A DNA stretch of 60,352 nt from an uncultured Eggerthella sp. (GCA_900538545.1 UPYK01000013.1:1-60352); one strand, 5' to 3'. Shown: positions 41,597 to 49,911, counted from the stretch's first letter. A program made the numbers and translations. The notes: a model not told the origin generated them from the letters alone.

Positions 41597-42541
41597 CTAC
41601 CGCACCTTCTTGATACGAGGGTCTACCAAACGGTATGAAAGATCGATGAGCCAATTCACCACAAGATAAACGAGCGCCATCAGGAGCGCATAGGCTTGCA
41701 CGATACTGTAGTCACGCGAATTGATAGCAAGGACAGAAAGGTTGCCAAGACCTGGCCAATTGAAGATGCATTCGACAATAGCAGACCCGCCTAAGAGCGA
41801 CCCAATAGAGATACCCACCAACGAAAGAAGCGGAACGAGCGAATTGCGCAATACATGCTTGAAGAGGATCCGCTTCTCAGGAATTCCTCTGCTACGAAGC
41901 CCATCAACATAACCAGAACCTAACTGCTCGAGCGCTACGGTTCGCACTTGGCGCACATACCAAGCACTGAGCGGAAGCGCCATGCTGAGCGTTGGCATGA
42001 TGATACCTATCGGTCCATCTGAAGAAACAGGCAACCAATGCAGCTGCACGCTCAAGAAGTAGAGCAGAATGAGCGCGACGAAGAACGTTGGCAGTGAACA
42101 GAATAAATAGGTTACCGCACGAGTGATGTTGTCGATGACCCCATCTTTCTTATACGCACAGATCAAGCCGAGAGGCAGTGCGATCACGAGCGTCAGCATC
42201 ATCGAAGATGCCGTGAGCGCCAGCGTATAAGGAAGCGCTTTGGCGATCTGATCGAAAACGGGCTTTCCGTTACGATAAGAGGTTCCCATATCTCCTTGGA
42301 GCATGGAGGTTATCCAAGAGACATATTGTTCGAGAAACGGTCGATCGAGGCCCAGCTCATGACGTTTTGCAGCAAGCTCTGCCGCGGTAGGTGCTATGCC
42401 TCTGTTGGAGTAGAACTGCGTTGCGGGGTCGGTTGGAGAAAGATACGAGAGCAAGAAAGCTAAGAAGGTAACACCAATCACCACGACGACCGCGCCGATG
42501 ACACTCTTCGCAATGCGCGTTTTCGAGATCGCTCTTCTCAC
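41597..42541 (-). CDS. ABC transporter permease, DppB/OppB/NikB type
   Basis: A 314-residue permease with six membrane segments. It has the DppB hallmarks SYLSPTDPAT after the first segment, LGLDRPFLEQYVSWI and the EAA loop YVDGLRSRGIPEKRILFKHVLRN (split by position), ending RLVDPRIKKVR. It starts with GTG, supported by AGGACGG 8 nt upstream. It follows the methyltransferase by 37 nt and precedes the permease-lipoprotein fusion by 3 nt. Confidence 0.92.
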   Translation of the reverse strand: MRRAISKTRIAKSVIGAVVVVIGVTFLAFLLSYLSPTDPATQFYSNRGIAPTAAELAAKRHELGLDRPFLEQYVSWITSMLQGDMGTSYRNGKPVFDQIAKALPYTLALTASSMMLTLVIALPLGLICAYKKDGVIDNITRAVTYLFCSLPTFFVALILLYFLSVQLHWLPVSSDGPIGIIMPTLSMALPLSAWYVRQVRTVALEQLGSGYVDGLRSRGIPEKRILFKHVLRNSLVPLLSLVGISIGSLLGGSAIVECIFNWPGLGNLSVLAINSRDYSIVQAYALLMALVYLVVNWLIDLSYRLVDPRIKKVR

Positions 42542-42578
42542 TGCTCAAGCCGTCCTACTGATACACCAGATCAACAAG

Positions 42579-43346
42579 CTATTTGGTCGCATGCACCATG
42601 AACATCGGACTAGATGCGTAAAATTTCTTATCCCCTTCAGGCCAAACCGTGCGCCAGACATTCTCATCAGTGAACACGGTGTTGAACCCAAGCTGATCGA
42701 GTGCACGAATATCCCATGCGGGTCGATCGATGTAAGTGAAGGGCAACGAAGCAGCGATCCGTTCGCACTGTTTCTCTTGTTCGAGCGTTGCGAGTGATTC
42801 TTCCGTCCAAGTCAGAACACTCCTATCCTGCTGATCGGCAAGACGCTTTTGGTCGATCGTCTCATCATCGAGATAACGATACCAATTCGCATCGAAGATC
42901 AAGAGCTTCCCTCCTGGAGCAAGCACGCGATGCCATTCTGCATACGCAGCAGCAGGATCACGCATGAGCCAAGTAACATTTCGCATAACGATCGCATCGA
43001 AGCTGTTATCAGGAAAAGACAGATGCGCAGCATCTTCTTCATGAAACGAGATCCGATCAGCTACTCCAGCGTTAGTGACGTTCGTAGAAGCTCGCATGAG
43101 CATCTGCGTGCTCATGTCGACCGCATCAACCACAAAACCTAGACGAGCAAGGATTATGCTGAAAAACCCAGGACCACACCCCAGATCGAGCGCTCTTTTA
43201 TCCAATCGCGAAAAGCAAGAAAGATGATTTTCCAACACTGTGAACCATGCTTGATAATCTTCATTGTTCAACTCTTCACAGACAGTTGCAGAATACGAAG
43301 TTGAACGTTCATTCCAATATTCAACTACAAAATCATCCTTGATCAT
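42579..43346 (-). CDS. Class I SAM-dependent methyltransferase
   Basis: A 255-residue methyltransferase. The SAM-binding motif I is ALDLGCGPGFFSIILARLG (residues about 53-71), followed by DAVDMSTQML, DNSFDAIVMRNVTWLM and LAPGGKLLIFDANWYR. N-terminal DDFVVEYWNERSTSY resembles small-molecule methyltransferases. The ATG at 43346 was chosen since AAGGG lies 8 nt upstream; the ATG at 43364 has none. First gene of the transporter operon behind a 20-bp palindrome. Substrate unknown; location suggests that it modifies something imported or exported by the same operon. Confidence 0.88.
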   Translation of the reverse strand: MIKDDFVVEYWNERSTSYSATVCEELNNEDYQAWFTVLENHLSCFSRLDKRALDLGCGPGFFSIILARLGFVVDAVDMSTQMLMRASTNVTNAGVADRISFHEEDAAHLSFPDNSFDAIVMRNVTWLMRDPAAAYAEWHRVLAPGGKLLIFDANWYRYLDDETIDQKRLADQQDRSVLTWTEESLATLEQEKQCERIAASLPFTYIDRPAWDIRALDQLGFNTVFTDENVWRTVWPEGDKKFYASSPMFMVHATK

Positions 43347-43371
43347 GTCGTATACCCTTGCCATCTCGATT

Positions 43372-43403
43372 GAATGATACGAATATCATTCTTGTAACAC
43401 CAA
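43372..43403 (-). promoter_or_regulatory. Palindromic operator overlapping the transporter operon promoter
   Basis: GAATGATATTCGTATCATTC (43372-43391) has perfect 8-bp arms around TTCG. On the minus strand TTGGTG (43398-43403) is 18 nt before TATCAT (43374-43379), so the palindrome covers the spacer and -10. The TGATA...TATCA core resembles sites of Fur-superfamily metal regulators; that assignment is a guess. A 7-bp GTAACAC/GTGTTAC inverted repeat lies further upstream. Confidence 0.6.
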
Positions 43404-43711
43404 ACGAGATGATTCTACACCTAGTGTTACGGAAATCTAAAAAGTGTTTTGATAATTCGTGCAAGCGGCAAAAAGACTCTTAGCAAAGCCACTTGCTCGC
43501 GATCTTAGAAATAGCTCATCAAGCAATTTGGATCAGCTCTACAAATATGCAGATAAAAAGCTCTTGACCTGCATTTCGCAACCGGTGGTTGCCAAGATTT
43601 CTTGTAAATTGCTGCCTGAAGTTGGTGGTGTGACACTGCATAGTTCCATAATCTTTTCATTGCCGGCCTTAACAAGAACAACGAAAATATAACCAAGGAA
43701 GGTGGCAAGCT
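43404..43711. other. Intergenic region between the transporter operon and the XRE regulator
   Basis: About 308 nt without a supportable gene. It is more AT-rich than the flanking genes. Short frames here lack ribosome-binding sites and similarity. The XRE promoter probably lies in it (a CATAAT near 43650 is the best -10 candidate), ending in GGAAGGTGG before the XRE start. Confidence 0.45.
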
Positions 43712-44758
43712 ATGAGCTTTCGAGACAACCTCATACACCTGCGTGCAGCGAACAATATGACGCAAGAGCAACTAGCCGTGTTGCTCGGCGTCAGTAGACA
43801 GGCAGTTACGAAATGGGAATCTGAGAAATCATATCCAGAGATGGATAAACTTCTTAAGCTGTGTCAGATTTTCAATTGTACCCTAGATGATCTCGTGCAA
43901 GGAGATCTTACGACCAACGAGCCAACTCAGCTCCCGAAGGTGAAACCTCTCACTCCGCCGGCAGATGTATTCGACTACGACAGCACCATGCGCCGCTTCG
44001 CTTGGAAGATATCTCTCGGCGTAGCCTTGATCATCTTTGGAAACGCGCTCTCGCTCCCCTTCTTCAACGCAACCGACCCCACCATCAATCCCCTCTTCAC
44101 ACTCCCTGAGAACATCGCTACCACTCTTGGCATGCTATTCCTCTTCTTAGGCGTGATAGCAGGCCTTGCACTCATCATCCCTGCAGGGCTCGCGCATGCT
44201 CACTTCGTGCGCGAACACCCCTACATCGAAGACTTCTACACAAAAGAAGACAAATCTCGTGCGCGCAGCTCTTTCAGCATCCAGCTCGTTGGGGGCATCG
44301 CCTGCATCTTCGCGGGCGTTTGTTCGGTCATCCTCTTTGGTGAAGACTCCGAGAATATCTTCGGCGTGAGCATCATGCTGTCACTCATTGCGCTTGGCGT
44401 ATGTTTCATCATCCATGGCGGCATGACGCTTGGGCGAACCAATATTGTCCAATATAACCAGAAAGCCTCGGAATTCCTTGAAGAATCCGAGATCACAGCC
44501 TCACCGATTATCCCTGAAGGAGACAAGCCCGAACTCGTACGCGCTCAAAAGACCGATAAGCGCATCGGTGCGATCTGCGGGACGATCATGATCATTGCGA
44601 CCATGATCGCACTGCTCATGCTGTTCGGCTCGCTGGCATCTGGCTCACCAAGCGACTACCGCTCAGGCATGATCGCATTCTTCTGGCTCCCCTGGCCGAT
44701 CGGCGGTCTTCTGTGTGGCATAGTGGCCTTGCTGATCAAGGGCTTCAGCAAAGAATAG
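43712..44758 (+). CDS. XRE-family regulator with C-terminal membrane domain
   Basis: A 348-residue protein. Residues 1-65 form a Cro/CI-type helix-turn-helix (MSFRDNLIHLRAANNMTQEQ, LLGVSRQAVTKWESEKSYPE, IFNCTLDDLVQGD). After a linker come about six hydrophobic segments (starting near residues 95, 135, 190, 220, 290 and 325) separated by charged loops. Such membrane-tethered XRE proteins are common in Gram-positive bacteria, with largely unknown signals. GGAAGGTGG precedes the ATG. It is transcribed away from the transporter operon and may or may not regulate it. Confidence 0.85.
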   Translation: MSFRDNLIHLRAANNMTQEQLAVLLGVSRQAVTKWESEKSYPEMDKLLKLCQIFNCTLDDLVQGDLTTNEPTQLPKVKPLTPPADVFDYDSTMRRFAWKISLGVALIIFGNALSLPFFNATDPTINPLFTLPENIATTLGMLFLFLGVIAGLALIIPAGLAHAHFVREHPYIEDFYTKEDKSRARSSFSIQLVGGIACIFAGVCSVILFGEDSENIFGVSIMLSLIALGVCFIIHGGMTLGRTNIVQYNQKASEFLEESEITASPIIPEGDKPELVRAQKTDKRIGAICGTIMIIATMIALLMLFGSLASGSPSDYRSGMIAFFWLPWPIGGLLCGIVALLIKGFSKE

Positions 44759-44800
44759 GGTATCGCAGGGCTTCCAACACTGCCCCGCTTCAAACATGCA

Positions 44801-44833
44801 AAAGCGCCCGTGCCCATACTGCTCACAGGTGCT
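44801..44833 (-). terminator. Probable terminator of the C39-like peptidase gene
   Basis: On the minus strand AGCACCTGTG and CACGGGCGCT pair over 10 positions with one mismatch and one G-T pair, followed by TTTTG. The convergent XRE gene could also use it. Confidence 0.45.
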
Positions 44834-44884
44834 CTACCTCTTGTTTCTTTCATGAGCAGCGATTCTCAAGACCGCTGCAAAACG

Positions 44885-45733
44885 TCAAACCGAAAACGCC
44901 CATAGGTTGCGCGTTTGAGACAGGATGCGATCAAGATCCCATACTTTGGCCGAACGCTCAACGCTATTGGGGTCATGCACGATCACCTTGCCTTCCTCAT
45001 CCGTTCCAGCCAAAACGATGAAGTGCCCCTGGGTGGTGAAATCCCCCTTTGAAACGCTCGCGATCACTGGGTATCCGGCATCGAGCGCCTTGCGCACGCT
45101 TTGATAATCTGCCGGCAGCTCACGCGATCTCAGCCCGAGCACACGGGCTCCTTCATCCATGAACGCCCAACTGGTCATGCCGCTATCAACATACTTATGA
45201 GACTCGCTGAATGCCGCCATATCCGCGGGGTCCATATTCGTACGCCCCGTAAGATAGACATAGATCATCGAGAGGCACGTCGGGCCACACCCCGATTCAG
45301 CGATGGTCGAACCTGCATAAGAGCCATTCGCCCACTCAGGATCGGTCTGATAGAGATAAGGAACCTCGCCTGCTCGCCATTCGCTACGAGGCGTACTCTG
45401 AACAGCGTCAGAATCATTCCCGTAGGCATCGGCGTTCACGCTCGAGCCGTTACTGCTGCCCGACAAAACCACAAGAGCGATGATAACCACCACTATGGCA
45501 GCAAGTACCATAAGACGGATCGGAGAACGATGTGCCGCCTCCGCAGAACGTCGCGTAGCGAATACCCTTCGACCCGCAAATCTGTCGAGCCGCGGAATCT
45601 TATCCGCAGCGCGCTCTCGTTGAGGACGTGCGTGATAGAGCGCCACGCTGCGCGAATAACGAAACGAAGAGGCGTTACCATATGAAGCGTGGTAGCGCGT
45701 GAGCGGTTGCCTTCCAGAACGACCCTGCTGCAT
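44885..45733 (-). CDS. Membrane-anchored C39-like cysteine peptidase
   Basis: A 282-residue protein: an Arg-rich cytoplasmic N terminus (about 1-70), a single membrane segment MVLAAIVVVIIALVVL (about 77-92), a Ser/Asn/Asp linker, then an extracellular papain-like domain of the C39_2 type. Catalytic Cys is in ESGCGPTCLSMIYVYLTG, His in QGHFIVLAGTDEEG and Asp in VIVHDPNS. The ATG at 45733 has AGAGG 6 nt upstream; an ATG at 45763 has no site. Divergent from a two-component system across shared repeats, which suggests joint control and a role at the cell envelope. Target unknown. Confidence 0.8.
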   Translation of the reverse strand: MQQGRSGRQPLTRYHASYGNASSFRYSRSVALYHARPQRERAADKIPRLDRFAGRRVFATRRSAEAAHRSPIRLMVLAAIVVVIIALVVLSGSSNGSSVNADAYGNDSDAVQSTPRSEWRAGEVPYLYQTDPEWANGSYAGSTIAESGCGPTCLSMIYVYLTGRTNMDPADMAAFSESHKYVDSGMTSWAFMDEGARVLGLRSRELPADYQSVRKALDAGYPVIASVSKGDFTTQGHFIVLAGTDEEGKVIVHDPNSVERSAKVWDLDRILSQTRNLWAFSV

Positions 45734-45776
45734 CTCCCACCTCTTTTTCGCTGGCTTATCCATACTGGAATCGTCG

Positions 45777-45830
45777 CTTAAGTAGCTCTTACATTTCCCA
45801 TAGCAACGTCTTAACTTTCTCTTACATTTC
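45777..45830. promoter_or_regulatory. Tandem 21-bp direct repeats, probable response-regulator sites
   Basis: Positions 45777-45797 and 45810-45830 match at 18 of 21 bases, sharing CTCTTACATTTC exactly, with a 33-bp period (three DNA turns). They lie between the divergent C39 peptidase and response regulator genes. Direct repeats on one face are what OmpR-family regulators bind; the regulator encoded at 45915 is the natural candidate. Confidence 0.65.
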
Positions 45831-45914
45831 ACCTTGAAGAAACTTCCAAGACAGACAAGGAGCGCCCTGCCCAGTAAAATGATGGATATCCGAAATGATG
45901 AAACGAGGCTTTTC

Positions 45915-46622
45915 ATGGCGCGGCTCTTGATAACCGACGATGATCCCGCAATCCTAGGACTCATACGCGCGATACTCGAACCAGAGGGCTTTGAAATCGC
46001 GGAAGCACACAATGGCATTGAAGCAGTCGAAGCTGTTGAACACAGCGATTTCGACCTGATTATTCTCGACATCATGATGCCCGAGATGGACGGGCTTGAA
46101 GCATGCCGAAGGATTCGCCAATTCTCAGATGTGCCGATCATTTTCCTTTCTGCCAAAGATGAAGAGGCAGACACCGTGATCGGTTTTGCGCTTGGTGCAG
46201 ATGACTACATAACTAAGCCCTTCAAACCTCGCGAACTGACCGCCCGTGTGCGCGCACGGCTGCGCAGGAACGCTGCTCCATCTACAAACGAGACGATGCT
46301 CGAAGCGGCCGATATCGTTATCGACCTACGCGCTCACAGTGCAACCTTACACGCGCTCGATCTTAACCTCACACCCAAAGAATTCGATATTCTAACGCTG
46401 CTAGTGCGAAACGCTGGCTGTCCTGTTTCTCCTCAAGACATCTTCGAACAGGTCTGGCAAGAACAATATTGCCTGAGCGATGCCAACACGATCATGGTGC
46501 ATATCCGCAGACTGAGGAAGAAGCTCTCTGAGATCGATTCTTCGCAAGCATTTATCGAGACTGTTTTTGGCGTAGGCTATAGAATCGATGCCGAATCAGG
46601 AGCAGGCCACACTGAGCCATAG
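45915..46622 (+). CDS. OmpR-family response regulator
   Basis: A 235-residue two-domain regulator. Receiver domain: LITDDDPAIL with the acidic pair, phosphorylated Asp in LIILDIMMPEMDG, Thr/Ser in IIFLSAKD, and Lys in DDYITKPFKP. The C-terminal winged helix (about 130-230) has LTPKEFDILTLLVRNAG and VHIRRLRKKLSE. The ATG at 45915 has GAGG 6 nt upstream; the longer reading is unlike the family. It is cotranscribed with the kinase 16 nt downstream. VanR/YycF-like organisation, but no resistance genes are adjacent. Confidence 0.93.
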   Translation: MARLLITDDDPAILGLIRAILEPEGFEIAEAHNGIEAVEAVEHSDFDLIILDIMMPEMDGLEACRRIRQFSDVPIIFLSAKDEEADTVIGFALGADDYITKPFKPRELTARVRARLRRNAAPSTNETMLEAADIVIDLRAHSATLHALDLNLTPKEFDILTLLVRNAGCPVSPQDIFEQVWQEQYCLSDANTIMVHIRRLRKKLSEIDSSQAFIETVFGVGYRIDAESGAGHTEP

Positions 46623-46638
46623 GTGAAAGCAGTCAGTA

Positions 46639-47997
46639 ATGAAGATTAGATCGAAAACGCAAACAACCAAGCAAACCGGCGAACAAGCACGTGTTCTGCG
46701 GGTCAAGTTGCTTGGAAGGATGACGGCGATGTTGCTCGCATGGACCGCCATCTTCGTTATTGTGTGTGGACTCTTTGAGGTCTTTATCTCCGATGAGCTC
46801 GGCAATCGCATTGCCGATGCTACCTCAACCTGGATTTATGACTCGCAGCTAACTAACGAAAACCAGTCTACGCAGGAAGATACGGGTGACAATACGGAGC
46901 AATCCTCCAACAGCAAAACCCAAACGCGCACGAACTCTGATCCCTGGGAAGCATTCGAGCAGGGTGACACAGATTTCCTCTATCAATACGATAGTCTTGT
47001 CGCGAAGGTTGGATCCGAAAACATCCAATTGATGGTCACCGAAGATGGCCACACCGCTATGCGCGATATCTCTTTTTACAATATGATGCGTTCCCTGAAG
47101 CTTCCGTTCGCGATCGTGATCTATGCGATCGGCATCATCGTGATAATCATTCGCACGCTCAACCGATCGCTCCGCTATTTCAACAAGCTTTCAAATGCGC
47201 TTGCCGATCCACGCCTGATCGAAGGCGGAAGGATCGTTCTGCCCGAAGAGCTCATGATCTCTTCGCAACAGATCGAGCTTCTTCAGAAGAAGATCCGCGA
47301 CCACGAACAAGCTGCCGTGATGGCGGAGCAACGCAAGAATGAGCTCGTTGCCTATCTTGCGCACGATATTCGCACACCTCTCACCTCTGTAGTAGGCTAT
47401 CTGAGTCTGCTCGCTGAATCACCCGATCTGCCGCGTGAGAAGCGCGCTGAATTCGCCGGCATCGCGCTCTCTAAAGCCGAACGGCTCGAATCGCTCGTTG
47501 AAGAATTCTTCGAGATCACTCGCTACAATCTGAATGCTATCCTGCTGGAACGCGAAAATGTCGATATCGCGCTCTTCCTCGATCAAGTAGCCGATGAATT
47601 CGGGATCGCCGCAAAGGACCGCGACATCTCGATCACCACCATCGCACCCGAGAATAAGCAGGCATTCATCGACTCCTCTAAGATGGCACGTGCCCTGGGC
47701 AATGTGGTGAAGAATGCGATCTCTTATGCGGACCCTGAGAGCGAAGTGGTCTTGAGCGCGATCGTGACGGACGACGAGATCGTACTCGCGACCACCAACC
47801 AAGGGCGCGAGATACCCCCCGCACATCTTGAGGCCATCTTCGAGCGCTTCTATCGCGAAGACAGATCGCGTGGACAGAGTGCGAACGCTGGCCTCGGCCT
47901 TGCGATCGCGCGTGAGATCGTTGAAGCGCACGGCGGAACCATCGGCGCAGAAAGCAGCAATGGGCTGACCACCTTCACGATCCGCCTGCCGCGATAG
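46639..47997 (+). CDS. Sensor histidine kinase
   Basis: A 452-residue kinase with two membrane segments (about 30-50 and 154-172) around an extracellular region of about 100 residues that is rich in Gln, Asn, Thr, Ser and acidic residues. The phosphorylated His242 lies in YLAHDIRTPLTSVVGYL, followed by the N box LGNVVKNAISYA and G box AGLGLAIAREIVEAHGG. The arrangement resembles VanS. It would phosphorylate the regulator just upstream. The signal is unknown. Confidence 0.92.
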   Translation: MKIRSKTQTTKQTGEQARVLRVKLLGRMTAMLLAWTAIFVIVCGLFEVFISDELGNRIADATSTWIYDSQLTNENQSTQEDTGDNTEQSSNSKTQTRTNSDPWEAFEQGDTDFLYQYDSLVAKVGSENIQLMVTEDGHTAMRDISFYNMMRSLKLPFAIVIYAIGIIVIIIRTLNRSLRYFNKLSNALADPRLIEGGRIVLPEELMISSQQIELLQKKIRDHEQAAVMAEQRKNELVAYLAHDIRTPLTSVVGYLSLLAESPDLPREKRAEFAGIALSKAERLESLVEEFFEITRYNLNAILLERENVDIALFLDQVADEFGIAAKDRDISITTIAPENKQAFIDSSKMARALGNVVKNAISYADPESEVVLSAIVTDDEIVLATTNQGREIPPAHLEAIFERFYREDRSRGQSANAGLGLAIAREIVEAHGGTIGAESSNGLTTFTIRLPR

Positions 47998-48013
47998 CTA
48001 CCTAACGAGCACA

Positions 48014-48080
48014 GCCTTTCATGCGATCAGCCTGATCACCCAGAGGAAGCAGCACTGCCTTTCATGCGATCAGCCTGATC
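48014..48080. repeat. 24-bp direct repeat with palindromic core
   Basis: 48014-48037 and 48057-48080 are identical 24-mers starting GCCTTTCATGC and ending in the palindrome GATCAGCCTGATC; flanking bases are also similar, giving a period of 43 bp. They lie between the histidine kinase stop and the convergent membrane protein gene. No T run follows, so not a standard terminator. Confidence 0.75.
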
Positions 48081-48112
48081 GCGCAGGGGCAACATCGCAA
48101 CGCGCAACTCGA

Positions 48113-48796
48113 TCAGGACTGCCAGGGGAAATTGAGGCTCATCAGGGCATCGTAGAGCATAGGAAAGTGGGGCACAGCATAAGAGAAGACGCACACCGCT
48201 CCGAAAAAGATGAGGACGAAGAGGAAGATAAGGTCGCACGTACTCGGCTTAAGCAGCGAAAGCGCGCGCTGAGTGAAGGGGAAGATAATGAATACGTACA
48301 GCGCCGCGATGATCCCGAGAATGATATCGTTCACAAGCCACGCTTGTCCGAAGATATTCAGGGGCAACGCCGAATTATCCCAGAAAGGATAGTGCCCCGT
48401 TGCATCGGGCTGGTTGATCAAAAGCCCGATCACGAGCTCGAGCAAAGCGCAGATGACCACTGCGATCACAAAGAACTGGAGCACAGCACCCCACATGGTC
48501 TTTCGCTGCTCAAGTATATGGATCTTCAGTGGCAATAGCGTGAGCGTGATGAAGACGGTCCCAAGCCCATATACCCAATAGGGCACCCAGAGTGGATCGG
48601 TCCACACATCGTAGTCATCGGCCACCACATGAAAAGCCCAGTCCATGAACATGCAATAGGGAATCTCGAGCCAATGGCCCACCAGACAAAAGACGCAGAA
48701 GTTGATGATCACGCCGCGCCAGAAGAACCAAGTCTTTGGCGTGAAATAGCGAAACTCATCGGCTTCATGAAGCTTAAAAGAACTTAGGGCCGCCAT
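48113..48796 (-). CDS. CmpB-like putative ABC transporter permease (PF06541-type membrane protein)
   Basis: A 227-residue protein with about six membrane segments. The segment WDNSALPLNIFGQAWL, preceded by LLELVIGLLIN, matches the conserved core of the family annotated putative ABC transporter permease (ABC_trans_CmpB), whose function is not established; no ATPase gene is next to it. The ATG at 48796 overlaps the patatin stop by 13 nt, so expression is coupled; a TTG at 48814 is the alternative start. Confidence 0.75.
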   Translation of the reverse strand: MAALSSFKLHEADEFRYFTPKTWFFWRGVIINFCVFCLVGHWLEIPYCMFMDWAFHVVADDYDVWTDPLWVPYWVYGLGTVFITLTLLPLKIHILEQRKTMWGAVLQFFVIAVVICALLELVIGLLINQPDATGHYPFWDNSALPLNIFGQAWLVNDIILGIIAALYVFIIFPFTQRALSLLKPSTCDLIFLFVLIFFGAVCVFSYAVPHFPMLYDALMSLNFPWQS

Positions 48797-49722
48797 GATA
48801 ACCACTTCTGCCAAGCATCGAGTTCGCGCTGCGCCTGCGCATAACCTGCATCATAAGCGGCTTGCAGCTGATCGAGATCGGTCGTGCGATTGCTGAGCGT
48901 CATCTGATCGGGATAGAAAACATACGCTGCGCCAGAGCGCTCGAGCTCCTCAATCTCATCGCAAAGTTCGTTGTAGTGCTGCGGACGCTCGATCGTCTTC
49001 TGCCAGACAGCTGGGTACTTGCGAAACGCACTTCTGAACAGCAACTGCCCCGCTCCCCCAATAGGAGATTTACGATACCCCTTCTCCTGCGTTCGCACGA
49101 TGAAGAAGCGTTCATACCCATCACGTTTCGCTGCTTCGAGCGGGATGCCCCAGCTTGACCCGATACCGCCGTCCATATAGGTATGCCCTTCGACCACCGT
49201 AGGCGGCATGAAGATGGGCATGGTGGAGCTTGCGCGAACGCGCAGCATCATCTCATGTGCGCTTTGCATGTCACTCTTGGTCCAAAGGACCGTCTCGCCC
49301 GTGTCGCGATCGAGCGCTTCAATGTGAACGTTCGCAGGGTTCGCACAAAAGGTATCCCAATCGAAGTGGAAACGCGAGTCGTATTTGTCAGGATCTTCTG
49401 CAACTCCTTCATAAAGATGATGCGCGTTGAAGAAACCTTTGCCCTGAACGAATGTCTTCATGCCTCCGAATTCGGGGTCGTCCACCAGATCGACGAAGGA
49501 CATCTTCGTGCGCAGCGTATCGCGTGAGACATAGTTGACGGTATGGCTCGAACCCGCTGAAATGCCATAGACATCACCGAAGTTGAGGTCGTTTTCGAGC
49601 AGCGTGACCACCGCACCAGCAGTATAGCTTGCGCGCATGCCGCCGCCCTCGAAGATGAGCGCAACATCGTTGATATTCACGTTAAGCTTGTTGTGATCGT
49701 TCGTCATGGCTTTCGCGAGCAT
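48784..49722 (-). CDS. Patatin-like phospholipase family protein
   Basis: A 312-residue protein with the patatin fold: oxyanion loop FEGGGMRASYTAGAV, nucleophile Ser in YGISAGSSH, and catalytic Asp in TYMDGGIGSSWGIP. It resembles the RssA/YjjU group of cytoplasmic serine hydrolases with Ser-Asp dyads; likely a lipid acyl hydrolase, substrate unknown. An in-frame ATG at 49707 is an alternative start; neither has a strong ribosome-binding site. It leads a two-gene unit with the CmpB-like protein. Confidence 0.9.
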   Translation of the reverse strand: MLAKAMTNDHNKLNVNINDVALIFEGGGMRASYTAGAVVTLLENDLNFGDVYGISAGSSHTVNYVSRDTLRTKMSFVDLVDDPEFGGMKTFVQGKGFFNAHHLYEGVAEDPDKYDSRFHFDWDTFCANPANVHIEALDRDTGETVLWTKSDMQSAHEMMLRVRASSTMPIFMPPTVVEGHTYMDGGIGSSWGIPLEAAKRDGYERFFIVRTQEKGYRKSPIGGAGQLLFRSAFRKYPAVWQKTIERPQHYNELCDEIEELERSGAAYVFYPDQMTLSNRTTDLDQLQAAYDAGYAQAQRELDAWQKWLSWRP

Positions 49723-49763
49723 CGCCTACGAGCTCTTTTACTTTCTATTTTTGTTCATCTGGG

Positions 49764-49792
49764 TTTTTACGTTACTAGGATAGTCCAGCCAA
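49764..49792 (-). promoter_or_regulatory. Candidate promoter of the patatin gene
   Basis: On the minus strand TTGGCT (49787-49792) then 17 nt and TAAAAA (49764-49769), about 40 nt before the start. A weak match. Confidence 0.3.
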
Positions 49793-49850
49793 CGCAAAGA
49801 TTCGATCACGATGCCCCTAAATCACCCAATAGTTCAAAAATCGTTAACAA

Positions 49851-49911
49851 GATGAACACTTCCTTTGTTGTAACGAGCGCGATCACGCCATCGACCAAAG
49901 GAATCTTCATC
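49851..49911. repeat. Imperfect inverted repeat upstream of the thioesterase gene
   Basis: GATGAACACTTCCTTTG (49851-49867) faces CAAAGGAATCTTCATC (49896-49911); the arms share TTCCTTTG and GATGAA with a small interior difference. It lies between two divergent genes (patatin and thioesterase). It could be a regulator site or RNA hairpin. Confidence 0.5.

Noticed and set aside
43505..43771. An 88-codon minus-strand frame upstream of the XRE regulator
   Set aside because: Overlaps the XRE start, no ribosome-binding site, no similarity recognised.
45734..46174. A 147-codon N-terminal extension of the C39-like peptidase
   Set aside because: It runs antisense through the response regulator and across the promoter repeats; a strong ribosome-binding site supports the start at 45733.
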